A stretch of 64,000 bases of DNA from Symbiodinium natans (lineage: Eukaryota; Sar; Dinophyceae; Suessiales; Symbiodiniaceae), in NCBI GenBank assembly GCA_905221605.1, contig CAJNDS010002260.1, positions 472,370 through 536,369 on the forward strand, written 5' to 3'. Shown here in pieces: positions 48,124 through 57,351 of the stretch. The notes beneath the pieces were generated by a model that saw nothing but the letters and a program-made list of their open reading frames with translations, was not told the origin of the DNA and made no database searches. How positions within the stretch are numbered: the first letter of the stretch is position 1; each line of letters begins with the position of its first letter. The translations under genes and the position numbers were made by a program.

Positions 48124-48168
48124 CGTCCTGGGTGCTGATCTCTGGTCCCTGGCACGAGCTATCACTGG
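48124..48168 (+). CDS. Exon, hydrophobic
   Basis: cccgAG|C opens VLGADLWSLARAITG, donor GG|GTATTT; the frame also stays open as YLALAWGLE. C-strand tract before it. Confidence 0.4.
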
Positions 48169-48264
48169 GTATTTGGCACTGGCCTGGGGTTTAGAGGCTC
48201 TGGGGTTTTCAGCTTCTTAAGCTTCTTAAGCTTCTCAAGCTTCTCAAGCTTCTTCAGCTGGCAC

Positions 48265-48483
48265 TTGGGGGTTGTTACGTTCGGAGTCAAGACGGTTCGA
48301 TCGCTGGCCTGCTGCGGCACCTGCTGGTGTGCACAGCGCCTCGGAATTGATCCCGGACGCTCTTGCCTAGCGCCGTGCGCACTTCCGCTCGCGAACGAGG
48401 CCCCTCTCGTTCCCGCAACGCTCTTGCCTAATACCCCAGTGGCACGTCAGGGCCAACAATCAACAAGAGGTGCTCGAACATAA
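48265..48483 (+). CDS. Hypothetical protein, Cys-rich start
   Basis: A + frame from about 48265 reads GVVTFGVKTVRSLACCGTCW and then PLANEAPLVPATLLPNTPVA to TGA 48481-48483. 'gctcttgcctag' words recur at 48359, 48419 and 48520, so part may be a small tandem repeat. Region free of telomere-like repeat. Confidence 0.3.
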   Translation: MGVVTFGVKTVRSLACCGTCWCAQRLGIDPGRSCLAPCALPLANEAPLVPATLLPNTPVARQGQQSTRGART

Positions 48484-48646
48484 CAGCATGCTTTTGGCCT
48501 CACGACGGGGGGCAAATCGTGCTCTCGCCTAGCTCTCGTGCAAGCATCCGTGCTCGAAATCGTGCTCACGACCAAATTCTGGCCTGCCTCTTGGCTCGCC
48601 CTAACCCTAAACCCTAAACCAAAAACCCTAAACCCTAAACCCTAAG

Positions 48647-48727
48647 GTTGACTCCTCTTTGTTCCCCGTCCTTCCTTTGCGTCTCGCGCCATCTCACGGA
48701 GCGTGCAAATGTTGCCCTCTCACCTGG
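48647..48727 (+). CDS. Exon, unknown protein
   Basis: taAG|GTT opens VDSSLFPVLPLRLAPSHGAC KCCPLTW; donor TGG|GTCCCG. C-strand tract directly before, G-strand tract after. Confidence 0.45.
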
Positions 48728-48824
48728 GTCCCGTGTCCATACTTTAGGGTTTAGGGTTTAGGGTTTAGGGTTTAGGGTTTAGGGTTTAGGGTTTAGGGTT
48801 TAGGGTTTAGGGTTTAGGGTTTAG

Positions 48825-48878
48825 GGCTCTCTACAATTAGAAGTGGTTCTTGGACTGCTCTTGGAAGCTTGGTGGCCC
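48825..48878 (+). CDS. Exon after a TTTAG acceptor
   Basis: TTTAG|GGC opens GSLQLEVVLGLLLEAWWP, hydrophobic, ending where a family 2 element fragment begins. Confidence 0.35.
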
Positions 48879-48930
48879 AGTAGTACCCTTTGCTCCACTT
48901 TTTGGTTCACTTCCCCTAAGCCCTTTTAAA
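48866..48930 (+). mobile_element. Family 2 element, left-end fragment
   Basis: GGTGGCCCAGTAGTACCCTT...ACTTTTTGGTTC...; the right half is missing and a CCCTACA array takes its place, as if repeat had been added at the break. Confidence 0.6.
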
Positions 48931-48936
48931 CCCTAC

Positions 48937-49325
48937 ACCCTACACCCTACACCCTACACCCTACACCCTACACCCTACACCCTACACCCTACACCCTACA
49001 CCCTGCACCCTAAACCCTAAACCCTAAACCCTAAACCCTAAACCCTAAACCCTAAACCCTAACCCTAAACCCTAAACCCTAAACCCTAAACCTAAACCCT
49101 AAAACATAAACCCATAACCCATAACCCATAACCCATACCCTATAAACCCTAAACCCTAAACCCTAAGCCCTAAACCCTAAACCCTAGACCCTAGACCCTA
49201 GACCCTAGACCCTAGACCCTAGACCCTAAACCCTAAACCCTAAACCCTAAACCCTAAACCCTACACCCTAAACCCTAACCCCTAACCCCTAACCCTAAAC
49301 CCGACCCTAGACCCCAAACCCTAAA
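48937..49325 (+). repeat. C-strand array with CCCTACA, CCCATAA and CCCTAGA blocks
   Basis: CCCTACA (48937-49005), canonical CCCTAAA, CCCATAA (49107-49140), CCCTAGA (49185-49225), CCCCTAA. Each block is uniform. Confidence 0.95.
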
Positions 49326-49367
49326 ACCTTATTCCGACCCCTTTATATGAAACGATCTCGCTCTTAG

Positions 49368-49451
49368 AAGCCCGCAAGCTGGCGTTTGCCAGGAGTCCCT
49401 GCGTCCAGCTCTGCTGCCCTTTGCGCATGCCCGCCGGGCCTGATTGCCTAA
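49368..49451 (+). CDS. Terminal exon, frame ambiguous
   Basis: ttAG|AAG opens KPASWRLPGVPASSSAALCA to TAA 49449-49451; alternatively ccAG|GAG (about 49393) opens ESLRPALLPFAHARRA to TGA. Either would be a terminal exon. Confidence 0.35.
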   Translation, partial: KPASWRLPGVPASSSAALCACPPGLIA

Positions 49452-49559
49452 ACCCTAGCCCTAAACCCTAAGCCCTAAACCCTAAACCCTAAACATCTAT
49501 TTTTGTCATGCAAGCAACCAGTCTGTGCTGTGACTAAACCCCTAATTTGAAGCAAAAAA

Positions 49560-49692
49560 AGTGGGGGGGGGGGGGATCCTAAACTCAACCCCCCTACCCC
49601 TTACCATTAAATGCCCCCAGTATAGGTATATTATAGTATATGGTGGGGGGGGGGGTTTTGAATTTTAGGGGGTAGGGGGGCGGGTTTAATAA
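49560..49692. mobile_element. Foldback with G-run ends
   Basis: 'gtggggggggggggatcctaaactcaacccccctacccc' is mirrored by 'ggggtaggggggcgggttt'; centre 'agtataggtatattatagtatatgg'. Single copy. Confidence 0.5.
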
Positions 49693-49848
49693 TATTAGGC
49701 GGACATTTGCGAGCAGTCACTGGATCCTGTTTAACTCCGGAAACTTAGACAAAAACCCAGCATTAGTGAATTAAGCCTGGTTCTATGATTAGCCTCATCT
49801 AAGCTTGTGCTTTTCTCCTTTGCCCATGGACCATCTTGTCCAGCCAAG

Positions 49849-50086
49849 GTTGTAGCAGCGAGAACGATGTCAACGAGCGCACCGTACTAAATACATTGAA
49901 TGGAGTTGATGTTCATGTTTCGTTCCTCGGCTGCGGTCGGTTTTTTTTGACGGTGAGGGTGGGGTGTTTTCTCGAGCCCTCCACCCTCCCCCTACATCCG
50001 GCGCCGGGGGAGCACTTGCTGGCCAGGTGGTGGAAGTGGTGCGAGTCGACGACGAGCTCCGCGCGGACGATGCTGGAGCCCTATAA
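49849..50086 (+). CDS. Unknown protein, last two exons
   Basis: Exon 49849-49883 (AG|GT: CSSENDVNERT, donor ACC|GTACTA) and exon 50027-50086 (ggccAG|GTG: VVEVVRVDDELRADDAGAL, TAA) join in phase 0. The intron has no telomere-like repeat. Acidic tail; family unknown. Confidence 0.5.
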
Positions 50087-50158
50087 GCCCAAAAGCCCTA
50101 AAGTTTAGGGTGTAGGGTTTAGGGTGTAGGGTTTAGGGTTTAGGGTTTGCTGTGATAG

Positions 50159-50254
50159 GGCGTAGACGCAGTGAAGGTTAGGTTTCGGAACAAGCTCGAA
50201 AGCTTCGTGAGGTGCCGAAGAGCAGCTTTGGCCCGATTGTGGAGGGCCATCTAA
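50159..50254 (+). CDS. Terminal exon, basic helix
   Basis: atAG|GGC opens GVDAVKVRFRNKLESFVRCR RAALARLWRAI, TAA 50252-50254. Strongly basic amphipathic helix. A 80-codon minus frame overlaps but is less likely. G-strand repeat precedes. Confidence 0.5.
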   Translation, partial: GVDAVKVRFRNKLESFVRCRRAALARLWRAI

Positions 50255-50362
50255 CACTTTTCTCCCACCCCACCGTCCAGCAAAGCCACCCAAACCTATT
50301 CCTTTTAGGGTTTTAGGCCTAAACTCAGACAACAGTCCACTTTTCAAAACTTATTCAGTTTC

Positions 50363-51569
50363 ATGATGTTGGTTGAATCCGAGAGTCAAGCGTGCCAGCA
50401 AGGTCTCGAGGGTAATATAGAGGCCCGGGCCGGCGGGTTAGGGAGGAGGGCCAGGCTGCCAGGCGGACCAGGGGGCAGGGGCCAGAGAGGCCAGGGGCAC
50501 AGTGGTGAGCCTCCTGGCCTAGGGGCCGGGGGGTACCCCCCCAAAAAGGCCAGCCAGCCCCAGGCCAAGCGGGGGTTTAGGGTATTTACTTTTTGTAAGG
50601 GACCAGTACTGATCGAGAACGTGTTGAGGTACCGGGCCCATCTTGTGCCATCGAGTCAAAGGGCTTAAGCGCCGCCCCCCAACGTAGGGGGGCGGCCTAG
50701 GCCCTGAGTTTAGAAGCCCTAAGCTCCTCACTTGACTTCGAAACACCCGAAACTTCTCAACCCCCCACCCATAAACCCCCAACCCCCCACCCCCCAAAGC
50801 CCCAAATTTTGAGCCCCCCACCCCCACCCTAAACCCTAAACCCCAACCCCTACACCCTAAGCCCTCAAACCCCCAAACCCTCAAACCCTAGACCCTAAAC
50901 CCGCAGAGTCTTCGTGAAACTGAGGCCACGGCCTATCTTCATCACCTCGCGGGTTCCAACTACGATGACCTGGCGGCCCGGGCCCTCAGGTGTCCAAGGG
51001 TTCAGGGTTCAAGGTTTGGGTTTAGGGTCTGGGGTTTAGGGTTTAGGGTGTTTAGGGTTTAGGGTTTAGGGTTTGTTTTGGGGTTTGGGTCAAGCGGAGG
51101 GGTGAAAGGGGGTTTGGGGCTCTTTAACTTTAGGCCCTAGGGCTCATCTTGAGAGTTCCGTTGAGGGTTTCGGGGAGTGTTGTGCCGGATTGGATGGCGC
51201 CAAATTGACAGTAAATTTGTATGCTAAACCCTGAACCCCAAACCCCAAACCCTAAGCCCTAAGCCCTAAACCCCAAGCCCTAAACCCTAAACCCTAAACC
51301 CTAAACCCTAAACCCTAAACCCTAAACCCTAAACCCTAAACCCTAAACCCTAAACCCTAAACCCTAAACCCTAAACCCTAAACCCTAAACCCTAAACCTT
51401 AAACCCTAAACCCTAAACCCTAAACCCAGCAGGCTTGGACTTTTTTCCTCCATGCGGATGCCCCGGAGCATGTGCATCCCTTCCGCCTCCTGGAGGAGGT
51501 GGCCTTGGGGTTTTAGGGTTTTAGGGTTTAGGGTTTGGGGTTTAGGGTTTGGGGTTTAGGGTTCAGGGT

Positions 51570-51601
<32 letters not shown>

Positions 51602-52112
51602 GGTTTAGGGTTTAGGGTTTAGGGTTTGGATTTTTGGGTTTGGGGTTTTAGGTTTGGGGTGGCCTTGGGGTTTTGGGGACCTTGGGCTCGAACTTTTCGG
51701 GTTAAGGTTTGGTGGTTCAGGGTTTCATAGTACCTCATCATACCCCCAGAATACCCAGGTTTAGGGTTTAGGGTTTGGGCGCTAGGGTTTCGGGTTTAGG
51801 GATGTTGGGCTGTGTTGCCCTAGCGGTTAAGGTTTTGAGCTTAGGGTCCTGAGCCCGCCGGAGAACTCTTCCAAAATGCAGTCCGTGGTAAACAAAAAAG
51901 ACGGCTGGCAGGCACAGCCCTAAAACCCTAAGCCCTGAAGCCCTGAATCCCGAAAACCCTCAACCCTTAAGCCCTAGTTTTCGAATCCTCAACTCTAAAC
52001 TCTAAACTTTGGAAGGCCTATGCACCCACCCAAAGACCTGAACCTCAAGAGGTCCTGGCAGCCGCACGGAGTGGGATGCTCCAGGAGGACTTCGCGTCGG
52101 GAGGGGGGGGGG
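50363..52112 (+). CDS. Unknown protein with start codon, seven exons in phase
   Basis: Exons 50363-50411 (MMLVESESQACQQGLE, donor GAGG|GTAATA), 50600-50628 (TSTDRERVE), 50907-50989 (SLRETEATAYLHHLAGSNYD), 51141-51210 (AHLESSVEGFGECCAGLDGA, donor ACA|GTAAAT), 51433-51498 (AWTFFLHADAPEHVHPFRLL), 51854-51887 (PAGELFQNAVR) and 52050-52112 (VLAAARSGMLQEDFASGG). Phases agree at all six junctions. Introns carry G-strand tracts after donors (51000, 51505) and C-strand tracts before acceptors (50830, 51225, 51905). About 125 residues seen; the end is not found (possibly the frame 52222-52506). No domain recognised. Confidence 0.6.
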
Positions 52113-52221
52113 GTTCAGGCTTGCGGCTTAGGGCTTTGGGGTTTAGGGTCTTGAGGGTGGGTTTTGGGATTTCGGGTTTAGGGCTATTGGGCTGGTGGGG
52201 TTGTTTGCACTTCGGATTCAG

Positions 52222-52506
52222 GGCTTTGTAATTCAAGAATTAGGGTTGGGGACTATTAGCGTAAGTTCCCCAAGTTTTGGCGAATGCCCTTCCATGCTCT
52301 CAGTCGAAGGATCAAAACTCGTACCCTTGTGCCCAAAGGGACAAATGTGGGGTCCACTGCGGAGTCCCGTTGATTCAGGTGTAGCCTATATCCCCCTTGG
52401 GAATTATGTTTTCATTTTTGTTTATACAAAACCCCGCACTGTTGTGCGAGGACACCTTCCCGTTCCTCTACCTCAGCCTGGGCCTGAGTATCTTCTTAAA
52501 CCGTAA
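52222..52506 (+). CDS. Long exon, terminal
   Basis: ttcAG|GGC opens GFVIQELGLGTISVSSPSFG, then CPSMLSVEGSKLVPLCPKGQ and YIPLGNYVFIFVYTKPRTVV to TAA 52504-52506. 94 codons without telomere-like repeat, until the final Lys-Pro. May be the last exon of the 50363 gene but the phase is not matched. Confidence 0.5.
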   Translation, partial: GFVIQELGLGTISVSSPSFGECPSMLSVEGSKLVPLCPKGQMWGPLRSPVDSGVAYIPLGNYVFIFVYTKPRTVVRGHLPVPLPQPGPEYLLKP

Positions 52507-52509
52507 ACC

Positions 52510-52593
52510 GTAAACCCTAAACCCTGAACCCTGAACCCTAAACCCCAAGCCCGAAGCCCTAAACCCTAAACCCTAAACCCTAAACCCTAAACC

Positions 52594-52624
<31 letters not shown>

Positions 52625-52690
52625 TACCCTCTACCCTCTACCCTCAACCCTAAACCCTAAACCCTAAACCCTAAACCCTAAACCCTATTC
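52510..52690 (+). repeat. C-strand array with CCCTCAA and CCCTCTA blocks
   Basis: Canonical CCCTAAA interrupted by uniform blocks CCCTCAA (52590-52620) and CCCTCTA (52622-52640). Confidence 0.9.
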
Positions 52691-52852
52691 GAGGTCGAGA
52701 GTTTTTCTTGTGGGATTTGGCTTTGGGGGCGTCTGGGGTACTTCAAAGTACTTTCAAAAGCATGTGCCCTCCAGCATCATTGTGTAGTGGCAGATTGTGT
52801 TGAGATGGTTAGGTGACTAGGACCCAGTGTAGGCCCTTATTCCTTTCCTCAG

Positions 52853-53215
52853 GGTTTTGCGGAGCTACCTGAACCGTCTCTCAGCCCGGAGCTACGTAGT
52901 CTGTTTCCCTGGATGACGAATCTCCAAGATCCCAAGCCAGAACAAGACCCCTGGCCTCTGTTCAAGCCAAAACTTACCGAGTTCTTCATAGGGAGTCAGT
53001 GAGTTAGGTGCCTTATATCACCCAAAACCCTAAATCCTAAACCCTAAACCCTAAACCCTAAATAACCCCTAAACCCTTTCAGGAATTACATGAGGATTCC
53101 CACATTCCCTACAAGGAGCTGTAAGACGCCATCCTTCAGGCCCCCCAAGCTTTGCCTCCGTCGCCCCCCGGCTTCCTTTGCCCCCGGGGTGTGGTTTATG
53201 GCTTGGAGGGCCTAG
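52853..53215 (+). CDS. Unknown protein, two exons
   Basis: Exon 52853-52998 follows a textbook acceptor (ttattcctttcctcAG) and reads GFAELPEPSLSPELRSLFPW, MTNLQDPKPEQDPWPLFKPK, donor GTCA|GTGAGT (reading on gives TGA). Exon 53083-53215 joins in phase 2: NYMRIPTFPTRSCKTPSFRP PKLCLRRPPASFAPGVWFMA, TAG. Proline-rich, probably partly disordered. The intron has a C-strand tract before its acceptor. Confidence 0.6.
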
Positions 53216-53299
53216 GCCTTAGGGTTTAGGGTTGAGGGTTTAGGGTTGAGGGTTTAGGGTTGAGGGTTTAGGGTTGAGGGCTGAGGGTTTAGGGTTTAG

Positions 53300-53475
53300 G
53301 GTCGAACAGTTCAAGGCCACAACTACCTGGATCTGGGGACGTCCTTGCACACCTGGGACAACTTCGCCTCGCCAAGGCCGTGTTTGGGGTTTAGGGTTTA
53401 GGGTTTAGGGTCTAGGGTTTAGGGTCTAGGGTTTAGGGTTCTCCGGATTACCTGGGCTCTAAGCTTTGTCATAGT
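53300..53475 (+). CDS. Two exons separated by a pure-repeat intron
   Basis: Exon 53300-53388 starts at TTTAG|GGT and ends GG|GTTTAG: GRTVQGHNYLDLGTSLHTWD NFASPRPCLG. Exon from 53437 starts again at TTTAG|GG in matching phase: VLRITWALSFVIV, running into a small repeated element. The intron 53389-53436 (48 nt) consists only of TTTAGGG/TCTAGGG units. Confidence 0.45.
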
Positions 53476-53612
53476 GGGGGGGGGGGGGGGGTAACATCTT
53501 GCGCATTTTGTGGTACTTAAACAGCTCTAAGGCCAAAATGCTCTAAGGCTTTGTCGTAATGGGGGTTGCAGTTTACACATTTTTGGTGTACTTACAACTC
53601 AGTAAGGAATAG
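53465..53612 (+). mobile_element. Element related to 29945-30015, tandem double copy
   Basis: 'gctctaagctttgtcatagtggggg...taacatcttgcgcattttgtggtacttaaa' and again 'ctctaaggctttgtcgtaatgggggttgcagtttacacatttttggtgtactta'; the copy near 29945 reads 'tttgtcatagtggggtaacattttacatttttaagggtactta'. Non-coding. Confidence 0.6.
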
Positions 53613-53679
53613 AACTTTTTCAATACTCTCCCAACCATGAACTAGCAAACCCTTAAGCTCCGAAGCCTAACTCCTTAAG

Positions 53680-54064
53680 GCCGGAGCCAACAAACCCGAC
53701 AACTTCCGAAGTAAGTCGGTCCAGGAGTGTTTGGGGAGCAGGTTTAGGGTTTCGAGGTTCGAGGTTTAGGGTTTAGGGTTTAGGGTTTAGGGTTTAGGGT
53801 TTAGGGTTTAGGGTTTAGGGTTTAGGGTTTAGGGTTTAGGGTTTAGGGTTTAGGGTTTAGGGTTTAGGGTTTAGGGTTTAGGGGTTAAATTCAAGACTTA
53901 GGGTTGCAGTGGGTGGGGGGTTTGGAGCCGTAGGGCTTAGGACTTTGTGGCTTGTTGAGTGGTTGATATGTTTTGGTGGGTTTGGGTCTTTTCTTAGCTT
54001 CTGGGTTGTGTAGTTTTCTTTTGCAGATGTGATTGCGGCTTGGGGCAGATTCTTTGCAGTTTGA
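53680..54064 (+). CDS. Unknown protein, last two exons
   Basis: Exon 53680-53710 (ttaAG|GCC: AGANKPDNFR, donor CGAA|GTAAGT) and exon 54027-54064 (ttttcttttgcAG|AT: VIAAWGRFFAV, TGA) join in phase 1. The intron contains the TTTAGGG array 53757-53885. Both splice sites are canonical. Confidence 0.5.
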
Positions 54065-54254
54065 CCGAGGGTTTAGGATTCGATCAGGGTTCGACTAGGT
54101 TTAGGTCCCAAAAACCTGTTAGGTCCCTCTATCCCCCAAACCCTAAACCCTAAACCCTGGGTTGTATGCCCTGAACCTCAAGCTGCCCGAAGCCTCAAAG
54201 CCCCGACCGCCCCATCCCTCAAAACTATTGACCTCTAGAAAACCCTAGTGCACG

Positions 54255-54490
54255 AGCCCCGAAACCCTAAACCCTAAACCCTAAACCCCAAAACCCTAAA
54301 CCCTAAACCCTAAACCCTAAACCCTAAACCCTAAGCCCTAAACCCTAAACCCTCCCTAGACCCTAGACCCTAGACCCTAAACCCTAAACCCTAAACCCTA
54401 AACCCTAAACCCTAAACCCTAAACCCTAAACCCTAAACCCTAAACCCTAAACCCTAAACCCTAAACCCTAAACCCTAAACCCTAAAAAAC
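54255..54490 (+). repeat. Long CCCTAAA array
   Basis: About 32 units; a CCCTAGA block at 54354-54375. Confidence 0.97.
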
Positions 54491-54534
54491 CCTAAGCCCT
54501 AAACCCTCAGCCCTCAGCCCTACAAGCTCCCAAG

Positions 54535-54594
54535 CCCTGGATGGCAAGGCTGTGGAGGCGAATCTTCGGCAGCACGCTGGCGCCGCCCAGGGAG
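54535..54594 (+). CDS. Exon between opposed tracts, frame ambiguous
   Basis: C-strand array before, G-strand array (54640-54740) after; aAG| ... GAG|GTACGC. One frame reads PWMARLWRRIFGSTLAPPRE, the other LDGKAVEANLRQHAGAAQG. Exon borders are clear, frame is not. Confidence 0.4.
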
Positions 54595-54980
54595 GTACGC
54601 GCCCTGAAGGGGCATAGGGCCCTTGAGGGTCCAGGGCTTAGGGTTTAGGGTTTAGGGTTTAGGGTTTAGGGTTTAGGGTTTAGGGTTTAGGGTTTAGGGT
54701 TTAGGGTTTAGGGTTTAGGGTTTAGGGTTTAGGGTTTAGGGCTTGCAGAGATGGAGGTTAGGGTTTAGGGCTCAGGGTTTAGGGTTTAGGGTGTACGGTA
54801 GTTTGAGGGGAGTCTTGAGCTTGAGATTTGTAGGCCTTGGTAGTTGGGGGAGTAGATCAAGCTTAAGCTGGAACACATCGTCCTGATCCCTAGACCCTAA
54901 ACCCTAAATCCTATAAACCCTATCTGGGTTTTTGGGTTTTGGGATGCGGTTGTTTCGGAGAGGGGTGGGGAGATGTGGAG

Positions 54981-55082
54981 CTGAGGCACCACTGGGCTCT
55001 GTTGATAAGAAAGGTGCAGCTCTCGGACCCCAAAAACCCTGAACTCTTTGAACTGCTATACCAAAATCCTACAGAACCCTAG
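54981..55082 (+). CDS. Exon, unknown protein
   Basis: tggAG|CTG opens LRHHWALLIRKVQLSDPKNP ELFELLYQNPTEP; TAG 55080-55082 if unspliced. No repeats inside. Good globular composition. Confidence 0.5.
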   Translation: MRHHWALLIRKVQLSDPKNPELFELLYQNPTEP

Positions 55083-55321
55083 AGCCTGCTCTCTGCCCGC
55101 AAGCGTGAAACCTTGATCCTACAAGACCAGGGTTTAGGGGTTTAGGGGTTTAGGGTTTAGGGTTAGGGTTTAGGGTTTAGGGTTTTGGGGTGTAGGGTTC
55201 AGGGTTAGGGTTCAGGGTTTCGGGTTAAGGGTTTAGGGTTTAGGGTTTGGGGTTTGGGGTTTGGGGTTTAGGGTTTAGGGTTTGGGTTTAGGTTAATAAG
55301 AGGGCCCTTGAGCTTCCCCAG

Positions 55322-55610
55322 GCGGTGAAGGGCTACTGCTGCGTGCAGTTCTTGGTGCCCCGACGCCGGGCGCTGCTGCGGGCGCGCGAGTGGCACCCTG
55401 CGGCGAACTTGCCCCTCCACCCGAAACCCCTAAACCCTAAACCCTAGACCCTAAATCCTAAACCCTAAACCCTAAACCCTAAACCCGAAACACTAACCCT
55501 AAACCCTAAACCCTAAACCTGCTAGGGTTTCCCCCCTATCAAACCTTGGACCGTTCATGGCTGGCTTTGTGGTCTCTGCGCGCGGTTCTGCGGAAGACTT
55601 CCTTTGTTGA
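55322..55610 (+). CDS. Unknown protein, last two exons
   Basis: Exon 55322-55410 (gcttccccAG|GCG: AVKGYCCVQFLVPRRRALLR AREWHPAAN, GC donor AACTT|GCCCC) and exon 55526-55610 (ctAG|G: VSPLSNLGPFMAGFVVSARG SAEDFLC, TGA) join in phase 2. The intron has a C-strand tract before the acceptor. Another frame of exon 2 (FPPYQTLDRSWLALWSLRAV) is also open; the phase match decides. Confidence 0.5.
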
Positions 55611-55922
55611 ATCCTGACATCCTACACGTTCTTTAGCATCATATTTCGGTTTCGAAGTTGAAGGTGTTGGGGTCTAAGTAAGATTCAGGGGTTGAATGCC
55701 CTCACTACTAAGAACCAGTAAGTCATCGGCCCAAACTATTGAAAATCAGGGTTTTGGCATCTCTTGGGCTTAGTTTCAAGACCCTAGACCCTAGGGTTTA
55801 GGATTTAGGGTTTAGGGTTTGGGGTTTGGGGTTTGGGGTTTAGGGTTTAGGGTTTAGGGTTTAGGGTTTAGGGTTTTAGGGTTTTAGGTTTTAGGGTTTA
55901 TGTTTTAGGGTTCATCCCCCAG

Positions 55923-56051
55923 GGCTCGGCGGCTGCCAGGTATGCCGCGGCCTTGTCCTACTTTGCCTCAGCAGCATCCTATTTCGACCTCTTCCCCTGG
56001 AGTCGACTGGTGACGTGGCAGGACCCTCCGCAACTCTACCCTAAGTTCTAG
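55923..56051 (+). CDS. Terminal exon, aromatic- and Ala-rich
   Basis: cccccAG|GGC opens GSAAARYAAALSYFASAASY FDLFPWSRLVTWQDPPQLYP KF, TAG 56049-56051. Hydrophobic and possibly membrane-associated. G-strand repeat precedes. Family unknown. Confidence 0.5.
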   Translation, partial: GSAAARYAAALSYFASAASYFDLFPWSRLVTWQDPPQLYPKF

Positions 56052-56129
56052 ACTCTAAGCCGTGTACTGCAAGCCGAATACACCCTAACAGCTACAACGC
56101 CAAGCACAGACAGCACTTCTGGGCAGACT

Positions 56130-56152
56130 CGGGGCGCGCGCACGCGCGCCCT
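56130..56152. other. Perfect GC hairpin
   Basis: GGGCGCGCGCACGCGCGCCC forms a perfect stem of nine pairs. It lies in an intergenic interval before the exon at 56232; it could be a terminator-like or Z-DNA-prone site, role unknown. Confidence 0.6.
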
Positions 56153-56231
56153 TGTATTCGGGGGTTAAGCTGGTACTTATATTATAGGGAATATGCCTAA
56201 ACAATAAATCCCACCACCCCTCGCGTCCGAG

Positions 56232-56466
56232 AGCCTTGTGGATTTCACGGAGTCAGAACCGTCCGTCGAACAGAAACCGTTTAGGGTTTAGGGTGCAGGG
56301 TGTAGGGATTTAGTGTTTGAGTTCAGTGTTTGAGTTCAGGGCAGGCCGGTGGGCCCTTGGTATATCGTTTGGTTTTAAGTGGAGCTCGTTTAGAAACATT
56401 TCTCCGGGGCTTTTCTGGGCCAACCTTGCCCACAACATCTCCAGAAGCCTCGAAGACACGAAGTAG
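56232..56466 (+). CDS. Unknown protein, last two exons
   Basis: Exon 56232-56278 (ccgAG|AGC: SLVDFTESEPSVEQK, donor CC|GTTTAG) and exon 56394-56466 (tttAG|A: NISPGLFWANLAHNISRSLE DTK, TAG) join in phase 2. G-strand repeat follows the donor. Confidence 0.5.
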
Positions 56467-56654
56467 GGCCCCAAACTCTAGGCCCAAACTCCCAAAATCT
56501 GTATAACCCTTAACCTGAGACCCGAAACCCTAGACCCTAACTCCCTTACCCTTTAGGTGGGTTGGGTTTTAGTGTGTTTTTGGGGGTTCTAGGGCTTGCG
56601 CAACTCAACAACTGGGATTTTTGTCTTAGTTAGGGGTGTAGGTTGGGGTTGTAG

Positions 56655-56714
56655 TACCGCCTAGTACTCCCTAGTATAGTCCCGATTAAGGACTATTGGC
56701 ATAAGGGGCAACAT
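56655..56714 (+). mobile_element. Family 1 element, right-half fragment
   Basis: 'cctagtatagtcccgattaaggactattggcataaggggcaacatt': matches the right half of family 1 copies; the left half is missing. Confidence 0.6.
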
Positions 56715-56759
56715 TGCGGGGTTTAGGATGCCGTTTCACCCTTCACCCTTCGAGCCAAA

Positions 56760-56975
56760 ATGCTTGGGCAACACACCAGGACCTCACCTGCCGAACTCCC
56801 GCACAGTTGTGGATGCCGTAGCCTCAGGAGCCAGATGAGGCCAAGCCCTATAACTATAACACAGGACCCTCATTCAAGTACCAAGGTCATGCCCTCATAC
56901 AAGTCTAGAATCGGCGACCCAAGAAGGACTGTTTCTCATTTTCGTTCATCTTACCCCCAAAACCTGGACCCTTGA
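56760..56975 (+). CDS. Hypothetical protein, 71 codons
   Basis: ATG 56760 opens MLGQHTRTSPAELPHSCGCR, SLRSQMRPSPITITQDPHSS to TGA 56973-56975; a donor AAG|GTCATG is possible near 56893. Ser/Pro/Arg-rich. Confidence 0.4.
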   Translation: MLGQHTRTSPAELPHSCGCRSLRSQMRPSPITITQDPHSSTKVMPSYKSRIGDPRRTVSHFRSSYPQNLDP

Positions 56976-57282
56976 GGGTTCGAGTCGAGGGGTTGTGGCT
57001 GCCATGCCTCTTCAGGGGTCAGGGTTTAGGGTTTGGGGTTTAGGGTTCGGGTTTAGGGTTTAGGGTTTGGGGTTCAGGGTTTAGGGTTGAGGGCTTAGGG
57101 CTTAGGGTTTCGGAGGTAGGCTTAGCTCCTTTCATAGCCTGGCATCTCCTCGGCCACAAGATGTACAGTAGATTACGGCATGTTGGCTTTGGGAGCCAGG
57201 ACTTAGGAGTTCAGGGTTTAGAGCTTTGGGGGAGCTGAGGGTTTGGGACTTAGGAGTTTTTTTTATTGGGTTCTCTGGGAAG

Positions 57283-57351
57283 CGCAACACGTTCCGCAAG
57301 AAAGTTCCCATGCACCCGATTCCCTTGCAAAGCTCGGAAACGACGCCCCGG
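57283..57351 (+). CDS. Exon, basic
   Basis: gggaAG|CGC opens RNTFRKKVPMHPIPLQSSET TPR, donor CGG|GTGTTA. Followed by a TATA microsatellite. Confidence 0.4.
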
